A stretch of 11,579 bases of DNA from Planctomycetota bacterium. Its GTDB lineage: Bacteria > Planctomycetota > Phycisphaerae > UBA1845 > CAIVHJ01. The stretch covers positions 1 through 11,579 of the forward strand of contig JACZTW010000102.1 of the NCBI GenBank assembly GCA_022573485.1. Reading direction: 5' to 3'. Position 1 is the first letter of the stretch. Every line of letters begins with the position of its first letter. A program made the translations under genes and the position numbers. Positions 6,429 through 11,579 of this stretch are shown here, one piece after another. The notes under the pieces are model-generated. The model searched no databases and had not been told where the DNA came from. It saw only the letters and a list, made by a program, of their open reading frames with translations.

Positions 6429-6463
6429 GCTGCTGATATTAACTGCCCTGCTTCATTTGGCAA
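6429..6463 (-). promoter_or_regulatory. Candidate sigma-70-type promoter of the duplicated-domain gene
   Basis: On the minus strand TTGCCA (6458-6463; five of six to TTGACA) and TAATAT (6436-6441; four of six to TATAAT) are separated by 16 bases. Transcription would start near 6429, about 45 bases before the ATG at 6383. This is based on consensus matching only. Confidence 0.42.
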
Positions 6464-6489
6464 CAGCCTACCACTCCGCTACTCTTGAA

Positions 6490-6577
6490 TCGCGGGGGTG
6501 CCACGGGCAGCTTGCCTGCCAGTGCCGGACGTTCCGGCAGCAACACTGGCGGACGAGCCGCCAGCGGCACCCCGCGA
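6490..6577. repeat. Cloverleaf-like palindromic element
   Basis: Terminal inverted repeats TCGCGGGGGTGCC (6490-6502) and GGCACCCCGCGA (6566-6577), differing by one extra G, enclose three successive hairpins. These are GGCAG-CTTGC-CTGCC (6506-6520), GCCGGA-CGT-TCCGGC (6524-6538) and TGGCGG-ACGAG-CCGCCA (6547-6563). CCAGTG (6519-6524) and CACTGG (6544-6549) offer an alternative pairing around the middle hairpin. With no coding sequence, it looks like a small non-autonomous mobile or REP-type element. It is not a tRNA: there is no tRNA-type loop or acceptor consensus. Confidence 0.62.
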
Positions 6578-6592
6578 ATGCATAAAGAGTGG

Positions 6593-6614
6593 GCCACTGC
6601 TCTTGAGCAGTGGC
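6593..6614. repeat. 22-bp near-perfect palindrome
   Basis: GCCACTGCTC (6593-6602) and GAGCAGTGGC (6605-6614) are perfect complements around TT. It lies 55 bases downstream of the dehydratase stop on that gene's transcript side. It could act as a simple transcription-stopping hairpin for that gene, although no T-run follows on either strand. It may equally be another mobile palindromic repeat linked to the element just before it. Confidence 0.6.
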
Positions 6615-6669
6615 ACACTCATCAAACCGCGTGCCAAGGAGCACTGACGCGTCGAGATCGCCGTGCATT

Positions 6670-8595
6670 TCACTCGATGCTGATTTCGGCAGGATCTTCC
6701 GCGGTGGAGGCCATGTACTCAGGAACTATTTCGACCAATTTCGCCTTGATCCGAGCGAGTTCCGCTTCGTCAGCAAGAGCCACGATGCTGTCAATTGCTT
6801 CGAGAAGCCTCTCCCAATTCTCCTCGCGTTTCTGCCAGACGCGAATGTGCGGATGGACCGTGGGGCCAAGACCCTCGCCCTCGATATACAACTCTTCGTG
6901 CAGTTTCTCGCCCGGTCTCAGGCCCGTGAAGGTGATGGCTATGTCCTGCCCGGGAGTCAGGCCGCTGAGGGTGATCAAATTCCTGGCCAGATCAACGATC
7001 TTGATCGGCTCGCCCATCTCCAGCAGGAAAATCTCGCCCCCCTGCCCGATCGCACCCGCCTGGAGCACCAATTGGGCAGCCTCAGGGATGGTCATGAAAT
7101 AGCGCGTGATTTCCGGATGCGTCACCGTGATCGGGCCGCCCTTGGCGATTTGTTCCTGGAAGATCGGCACGACGCTGCCGCGCGAGGCCAGTACATTCCC
7201 GAACCGCACCGTGATGAACTGCGTTTTCGTGCGATCGCTAAGCCCTTGCACGTACATTTCGGCGATGCGTTTTGTGCAGCCCATAATGCTGGTGGGGTTT
7301 ACAGCCTTGTCGGTGGAAATGTAGACGAATTTTTGGACGCCGAAGTCCACCGCGAGGTCGGCCAGCATCCGCGTGCCCACAATGTTGTTCTTCAATCCTT
7401 CGCCCGGGTGGGCTTCGAGCATCGGCACGTGTTTGTGCGCGGCTGCGTGACAAACGATCTCCGGCCGATGCAACTCAAAGATCGATCTGATGCGGCGTGC
7501 GTCGCAGATATCGCCTAAGTACGGGGCCAATTCAATGCGGTGCGGGCCGGCCAGTAACTCGCGCTCGATGTCGAAGAGGTTGTTCTCACACAAGTCCACC
7601 ACGACTAGTCGCCGCGGCTGGAATTGACAAATCTGCCGGCACAGTTCCGAACCGATGGATCCGCCACCTCCGGTGACCAGTACCGTCTTACCCGTCACGA
7701 ATCTGCTGATGGCAGAATGATCCAGGACCACCGGCGCACGATGGAGTAAGTCTTCGACTTGCACACGCCGAACCTGGCTCTCGATGGTGACGCTGCCCTC
7801 GATCAACTCGCTCAGGCCGGGCACGATGCGGAAGTCGACGTTCGCTCCCTCGCACAGATCGATGATTTCGCGGATGCGCGTCCTCGAAGCGGACGGAATG
7901 GCGATCAGCACTCGTTCGACATCGAGCAAGTTACACTGCATCTTCACGGTTTCGACGGCGCCGATGACTTCGATTCCGTGGATCCGCGTGCCGAGCTTCT
8001 TTGTGTCATCATCCAGGATGCCGACGATGTCGTATGGGGCGAGCGGCAGGCGCTGAATCTCACGCAACAACGTCTCGCCGGCATCGCCGGCGCCGATCAT
8101 CAGCGTCCGAACGCCGCGATCGCCCGCAGACCGCCCCTGTTGGAAGTAGTAACGGATGGCCGACCGGGCTCCGACGACCAGCACCACGCTGAGAATCAAG
8201 TCGATCCACAGAACGGACGCCGGAAAGGCGCCGATACGACCCACCGCGGACGCGCCGGCGACGGCACGAAACAATAGGAGCAAGCCGTAGACCACGCCGG
8301 CGGCTGCAGCGCACGCCAACACAATCGACGCCACATCGCTGTATCCCACGTAACGCCACGAACGCTGGTATTGGTGCGTGAAGGTGAAAACAAAATACTT
8401 GACCAGCAGGAAAACCGGCAGCGCCATCATGAACTGCGGAAAGAACCACTGCTCGGTACGACTGAAGTTGTAGGCCAGGACGAACGCTGCCAACAGGCTG
8501 AATGACAGCAGAGCGACGTGGGCGAGAACGGAGATGACGCTCCGGCCGATCGGGAGGTTGGTCTTGATTCGTGCCGATGCAACCATCATTCCCAT
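6670..8595 (-). CDS. Membrane-bound nucleotide-sugar 4,6-dehydratase (PglF/WbpM/CapD family)
   Basis: This is a 641-residue enzyme of the polysaccharide and glycan biosynthesis type. It is expected to convert UDP-GlcNAc to a UDP-4-keto-6-deoxy sugar, the first step to modified amino sugars. Four N-terminal membrane segments (about 20-42, 51-71, 87-111, 127-143) anchor it. A first Rossmann-like domain follows with GAGDAGE (168-174), then an SDR catalytic domain with TGGGGSIGSE (308-317), TDK (428-430) and MGCTK (438-442) in place of the common YxxxK, and RPGEK (560-564). The TDK plus MxxxK arrangement is the hallmark of this family. Length is typical of the long form. The start is uncertain: ATG 8595 is my choice, ATGs at 8589 and 8586 are close behind, and the frame is open to a TTG at 8658; no ribosome site is strong. 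The gene for a secreted helical protein lies 121 bases upstream on the same strand and may be cotranscribed. No glycosyltransferases are in the window. Confidence 0.95.
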   Translation of the reverse strand: MGMMVASARIKTNLPIGRSVISVLAHVALLSFSLLAAFVLAYNFSRTEQWFFPQFMMALPVFLLVKYFVFTFTHQYQRSWRYVGYSDVASIVLACAAAAGVVYGLLLLFRAVAGASAVGRIGAFPASVLWIDLILSVVLVVGARSAIRYYFQQGRSAGDRGVRTLMIGAGDAGETLLREIQRLPLAPYDIVGILDDDTKKLGTRIHGIEVIGAVETVKMQCNLLDVERVLIAIPSASRTRIREIIDLCEGANVDFRIVPGLSELIEGSVTIESQVRRVQVEDLLHRAPVVLDHSAISRFVTGKTVLVTGGGGSIGSELCRQICQFQPRRLVVVDLCENNLFDIERELLAGPHRIELAPYLGDICDARRIRSIFELHRPEIVCHAAAHKHVPMLEAHPGEGLKNNIVGTRMLADLAVDFGVQKFVYISTDKAVNPTSIMGCTKRIAEMYVQGLSDRTKTQFITVRFGNVLASRGSVVPIFQEQIAKGGPITVTHPEITRYFMTIPEAAQLVLQAGAIGQGGEIFLLEMGEPIKIVDLARNLITLSGLTPGQDIAITFTGLRPGEKLHEELYIEGEGLGPTVHPHIRVWQKREENWERLLEAIDSIVALADEAELARIKAKLVEIVPEYMASTAEDPAEISIE

Positions 8596-8716
8596 TCTTC
8601 GGAAACCGTAACTCAGTAGTACAGTGGAAATTGGGCTCGGAGAGCGGATTCGCGGCAAGTGGCTTCCGGGGCCTTGGGGCTCATGCCCGGCGGGCCTGCC
8701 GTCAGCGACTTGAATC

Positions 8717-9814
8717 TCAGGAGCGGCTGCGCGATCCCGGCGGTTTGCGACTGGCGGGTGCGCGGTCCAATGCTCGTTTGCGCTGGCGCTCGGTGGGGAT
8801 GACTTCCAGGCGAGCTTTCAATTCAGTGAACATCCTGCGGATCGGCTCGAGCACGGGGTGATTCACGCGCTCGCCCGGATTGAGCTTGCTGATTTCGTCA
8901 GCCTTGCTGGTACGATAGCGGTCCGCCTGAGTAACGAGATCATCCAGGATGGTTCCGCCGGCTCGTTTCTGGGCCTCGTCCAACTCGTAAGTCCGAACGA
9001 ACGCCCGCACATAGCGCCGCCAAGTCGATTCCTGGTAAGGCAGAGCGCTGCGCCCGATCAAACGATCAACGGCTTCCTGCGCCAAGTCGGATTGACTTTT
9101 CGGGCGGTGGAGCACATCGTCTTGCAGGCCCCAGTCCTCGACGCGCCACTTGCCCCGCTTCCATTCCTCATGCTTCCGAACGAAGTAGTCCATGCGCCGG
9201 TTCAAGCTTTCCCGATCGCGTTTGTAGATCGACCGCTGGTTCTCGTTCAGGATCTCACCGAATTCTGTCGCGAACCGCTGGACGTCCAACTGCAGATCGT
9301 TCATTAGTGGATCAGAAGCCTGCGCCCACCGCGCCACTTGCTGGGCCGTGAAAGGCTCTTGGCGCAGGCGCGTGTCGAGCATTTCTTCGGCGTTTCGCAT
9401 CAGGGTCGGTCCGTACTTCAGCGACATGGTCCACATTTCTTTGTAGATTTGCTGCTGGAACTGTTGGGTCTGTCGGTCATCGAAACGGTAGCGGTCCTTC
9501 ATTGCACGCATCATGGCTTCCAGGCGGTCCTTGAATTGCCAAGGCGGGATGCGCTCGATCCGCAAGGCGGTTTCGCGGGCGAACGTGTCCGCCTCACTCG
9601 TCCAGTTGTTTTGTTCCCAAATGTTGTTGATGACGTCCGAGATGATGCGGTGCTGATCGGCCCAGTCGCCCAGCTTCTGGGCCTTGAGAGTGATCATTTC
9701 ATCCAGGGCCTGCAAATCCGCTTCCGTGCCCTTGGTATCGGCTAATCCGGATTGAGCCTCTGCCTGGGCCAAACAGAGTAGGACAGGAAAACATGCCGAT
9801 ATGCAAAACTTCAT
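8717..9814 (-). CDS. Secreted, mostly helical protein of unknown function
   Basis: I do not recognise this 365-residue protein. MKFCISACFPVLLCLAQAEA (1-20) is a signal peptide with probable cleavage after AEA; there is no LxxC lipobox in the right place. The mature part is strongly charged and predicted helical, with many Gln, Arg and Glu residues. Landmarks are ERIPPWQFKDRLEAMMRAM (87-105), FGEILNENQRSIYKRD (185-200) and EEWKRGKWRVEDWGL (216-230). The tail (about 340-365) is Arg/Lys/Pro/Ser-rich. The start at ATG 9814 is preferred over ATG 9832 because it begins the signal peptide directly and GGAG lies ten bases before it. The nearby downstream gene on the same strand encodes a nucleotide-sugar dehydratase, so a link to envelope or exopolysaccharide is possible but only inferred. 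Confidence 0.82.
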   Translation of the reverse strand: MKFCISACFPVLLCLAQAEAQSGLADTKGTEADLQALDEMITLKAQKLGDWADQHRIISDVINNIWEQNNWTSEADTFARETALRIERIPPWQFKDRLEAMMRAMKDRYRFDDRQTQQFQQQIYKEMWTMSLKYGPTLMRNAEEMLDTRLRQEPFTAQQVARWAQASDPLMNDLQLDVQRFATEFGEILNENQRSIYKRDRESLNRRMDYFVRKHEEWKRGKWRVEDWGLQDDVLHRPKSQSDLAQEAVDRLIGRSALPYQESTWRRYVRAFVRTYELDEAQKRAGGTILDDLVTQADRYRTSKADEISKLNPGERVNHPVLEPIRRMFTELKARLEVIPTERQRKRALDRAPASRKPPGSRSRS

Positions 9815-9962
9815 CGCTCGATCGCTCCGCATCTATCTTAGTCAATGCGCCAGAAGAATGTCCATTATGATCGCCCAAACACTCAACAATGAGTCATCCC
9901 TGCCTGTAGAAAACCTTCCATGCTGGACACCTGTTCGAACTGCGCTCTGTCATGCCGCGCGG

Positions 9963-9981
9963 TTGGCCCCGAAGGGGCCAA
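9963..9981. repeat. Strong hairpin
   Basis: TTGGCCCC (9963-9970) pairs perfectly with GGGGCCAA (9974-9981) around GAA. It lies about 150 bases upstream of the secreted helical protein start and 350 bases from lacD, so it is not a terminator for any gene seen here. It leads a cluster of smaller hairpins extending to 10060. Confidence 0.6.
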
Positions 9982-10233
9982 ACAACGGAGGTGTTCCACA
10001 GAGCAAGCCAGCTCTCTTGCGAGGTTCCCGGTCTGTCCCGGGTGTTCCACCGCGGAGCACGCAGTCTTCGGGTTATCGTGCTGGGAGGATGGACATGCGT
10101 TTGAAACTTCACAGCCTGTCGTTGGGAAACTCCGGCAAGCTGCGAATCAGAATCGCTCTGCAAATGCTCCACTGACGATCATGTATTGTCGGACGCCTGT
10201 TGGGCATCATTTCTGATCGCCCGTGGACGGCAG

Positions 10234-10280
10234 TGGACGAAATGTCGAATTCCGCTATGATTGCCGGCTTGTGGAGCCGG
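10234..10280 (+). promoter_or_regulatory. Candidate lacD promoter and leader hairpin
   Basis: TGGACG (10234-10239; four of six to TTGACA) is 16 bases before TATGAT (10256-10261; five of six to TATAAT). Transcription would start near 10268, giving a leader of about 60 bases. A hairpin CCGGCT-TGTGG-AGCCGG (10264-10280) overlaps the expected start site, and a smaller one, GATTT-CACG-AAATC, follows. Based on consensus matching only. Confidence 0.38.
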
Positions 10281-10330
10281 TACAGGCGTCGCGGGATTTC
10301 ACGAAATCGGGCCTGAAAGGACGGAAGATT

Positions 10331-11359
10331 ATGGTAGCCATAGCATCACAAAAAGTGGAGAGGCTGAACAAGACCGCTAATGAGCGCGGTGTGATCGCGG
10401 CGGCGGCGATGGATCAGCGCGGCTCGCTCAAGAAGACGATCGCCCAGCACAAGGGCATCGACAAGAATGCCGTGACCGACGACATGATGCATGAGTTCAA
10501 GACGGCCGTCAGCAAAGTGCTGACACCCCACGCCAGTGCCATCCTGCTCGACCCGCAATGGGGCGTTCCGGCGATGCAGGCCCGCAGCGACAACGCGGGG
10601 CTGCTGGTGTCGTACGAAGAGAGCGGCTACGACCAGACCGGCCCCGGACGGATGCCGACACTGTTGCCCGGATGGGACGTGCCCAAGATCATCGAACTCG
10701 GGGGCGACGCTGTCAAAATCCTGATGTACTACACGCCGTTCGAAAAGACAGACGTCAACGAAAAGAAACATGCCTGGATTCGCAAAATCGGTGCGGAGTG
10801 CGACCAAAACGATATTCCCTTCTTCCTCGAGTGCATTTGCTACGACGAAAACGAGCAAGACGAAAAAGCGCTGGCCTTCGCCAAACGCAAGCCCGATGCA
10901 GTCGAGGGTTACATGCGCGAATTCTCCAAGCCGGAGTACAAAGTCGATGTGCTCAAGGCTGAGATCCCGGTGAACATTGCGTTCGTTGAAGGCTCGATCG
11001 CCAACAAGACGGGCGAAGTGGCCTACGGCAAGAAAGAAGCCAAGGACATTTTTCGCCGCGTGGCGGAGAGTACGAAGTTGCCATTCATCTATCTGTCGGC
11101 GGGTGTCGATGATGATGTCTTCCGTGAGTCGCTTCTTATGGCAGGCGAGGCGGGCGTCCGCTTCAGCGGCGTGCTGTGTGGCCGGGCTACGTGGAAAGAA
11201 GGCATCCCCGTCTATGCCAAAAACGGCGTGGGCGCTTTGGAAGAATGGCTCGCTGATCGCGGCGTGAAAAACTTGCAGGCGCTCAACCAAGTGCTGGACA
11301 AGGTGGCCAAACCGTGGTGGGACGTGTACGGCGGGAAGGATCAAGTTCAAACGAATTAG
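10331..11359 (+). CDS. lacD: Tagatose 1,6-bisphosphate aldolase, LacD type
   Basis: This 342-residue class I aldolase is expected to split tagatose 1,6-bisphosphate into dihydroxyacetone phosphate and glyceraldehyde 3-phosphate. The Schiff-base lysine is K209 in VDVLKAEIPVN, and the second catalytic residue is E167 in FFLECICYDE. Both are four residues later than the corresponding E163 and K205 reported for streptococcal LacD. Other family stretches are AAAAMDQRGSLKK (23-35), LLDPQWG (72-78), GGDAVKILMYYTPFE (124-138), FVEGSIANKTGEVAYGK (218-234) and FSGVLCGRATWKEGI (278-292). It is cytoplasmic. The start at ATG 10331 follows AAAGGA (10316-10321) by nine bases; the frame stays open upstream to 10223, but those residues are not family-like. 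No lacA, lacB, lacC or galactose transport gene is nearby, so it may serve general ketose-bisphosphate metabolism. Loosened specificity is known for LacD enzymes. Confidence 0.94.
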   Translation: MVAIASQKVERLNKTANERGVIAAAAMDQRGSLKKTIAQHKGIDKNAVTDDMMHEFKTAVSKVLTPHASAILLDPQWGVPAMQARSDNAGLLVSYEESGYDQTGPGRMPTLLPGWDVPKIIELGGDAVKILMYYTPFEKTDVNEKKHAWIRKIGAECDQNDIPFFLECICYDENEQDEKALAFAKRKPDAVEGYMREFSKPEYKVDVLKAEIPVNIAFVEGSIANKTGEVAYGKKEAKDIFRRVAESTKLPFIYLSAGVDDDVFRESLLMAGEAGVRFSGVLCGRATWKEGIPVYAKNGVGALEEWLADRGVKNLQALNQVLDKVAKPWWDVYGGKDQVQTN

Positions 11360-11444
11360 CATGAACTTTGCGCTTGGACGCCCACGCGAACGGGCGCGGT
11401 CTAATATGACAGCGCTACAAACATCGATTGCGGTTCACAATCGC

Positions 11445-11475
11445 CGGTTGGTCGAATTCGGCAACCGCGTTTTCG
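11445..11475 (+). terminator. Weak terminator candidate after lacD
   Basis: CGGTTG (11445-11450) pairs with CAACCG (11462-11467) across an 11-base loop and is followed by CGTTTTC. It is 85 bases after the lacD stop. An overlapping hairpin, CGATTG/CAATCG (11425-11430 and 11438-11443), precedes it. The T-run is only four bases, so support is limited. Confidence 0.28.
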
Positions 11476-11546
11476 ACCGCGATCCGGCACGAACCGAGCG
11501 CTGTCGTACTAGGTTCCGTCTCAAAACTCGGTTTCTTTCAAGGAGC

Positions 11547-11576
11547 CGCGGGTTTTAACCCGCGCGAGGCCTCGCG
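11547..11576. repeat. Two overlapping perfect palindromes
   Basis: CGCGGGTTTTAACCCGCG (11547-11564, 18 bases) is a perfect palindrome. It overlaps by two bases a second one, CGCGAGGCCTCGCG (11563-11576, 14 bases). Nothing coding is present. It looks like a GC-rich REP-type repeat that may continue beyond the window edge. Confidence 0.62.
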
Positions 11577-11579
11577 CAG

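Larger units (their letters stand above)
9815..10330. other. Divergent spacer with hairpins, upstream of lacD
   Basis: About 500 bases lie between two genes that point away from each other, with no convincing gene inside. It holds a strong hairpin (9963-9981), a GGTGTTCCAC direct repeat (9990-9999 and 10041-10050), smaller hairpins at 10003-10020 (GCAAG/CTTGC), 10027-10042 (CCCGG/CCGGG) and 10042-10060 (GTGTTCC/GGAGCAC, one G-T pair), and the candidate lacD promoter near 10234-10261. The block 9963-10060 is probably a palindromic repeat element. Short frames here do not look coding. Confidence 0.55.

Noticed and set aside
6490..6577. Cloverleaf fold as a possible tRNA
   Set aside because: There is no conserved tRNA loop sequence, no seven-base acceptor stem and no 3' CCA-type end; the stems are too GC-rich and irregular.
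6610..7518. 302-codon open frame on the plus strand
   Set aside because: It is antisense to the conserved catalytic end of the dehydratase and shows no family features.
10346..11362. 338-codon open frame on the minus strand
   Set aside because: It is antisense to lacD, whose conserved active-site motifs prove the plus-strand reading.

Overview
The window looks like a piece of a moderately GC-rich, Gram-negative-type bacterial chromosome, most likely a planctomycete of the Pirellulales kind. This is an inference, not a database result. It rests on several things: secreted proteins with no recognisable wider family, a stand-alone LacD-type aldolase, a stand-alone PTS IIA protein, a flagellin gene far from other motility genes, and spacers full of GC-rich palindromic repeats. 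I see no tRNA, rRNA, CRISPR array, transposase or integrase.

Layout from left to right: (1) 1-102 holds a short tandem repeat, then an HNH-type nuclease-like gene on the minus strand (103-918). (2) 919-1814 is a gene-free spacer containing a two-armed REPIN-like palindrome and a patchwork of short direct and inverted repeats. (3) A full-length flagellin (1815-3251, minus) has a 137-residue flagellin-like gene upstream of it on the same strand (3634-4047, minus). The small gene keeps pieces of both flagellin ends and lacks the whole middle. (4) 4048-4506 is a spacer with four hairpins in a row, ending just before a PTS IIA (PtsN-like) gene (4507-4962, plus). (5) Ribosomal protein L21 (4983-5306, minus, TTG start) runs tail to tail with the IIA gene, with no L27 gene after it. 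Upstream on the same strand is a secreted protein made of two copies of one domain (5424-6383, minus). (6) 6384-6669 holds a compact element with a cloverleaf-like potential fold and a separate near-perfect palindrome. (7) A membrane-anchored nucleotide-sugar 4,6-dehydratase of the PglF/WbpM/CapD type (6670-8595, minus) sits behind a secreted helical protein (8717-9814, minus). (8) 9815-10330 is a spacer with hairpins and a candidate promoter for a LacD-type tagatose-bisphosphate aldolase (10331-11359, plus). (9) The last 220 bases hold a weak terminator candidate and two overlapping perfect palindromes.

The genes do not form one pathway. Possible working units are the flagellin pair, the secreted helical protein with the dehydratase (surface glycan or glycosylation), and perhaps the duplicated-domain protein with L21 by simple proximity. 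The observations most worth a second look are the internally deleted flagellin-like gene, the hairpin-rich leader before the IIA gene, and the palindromic repeat elements, of which one has REPIN architecture and one a cloverleaf-like fold.
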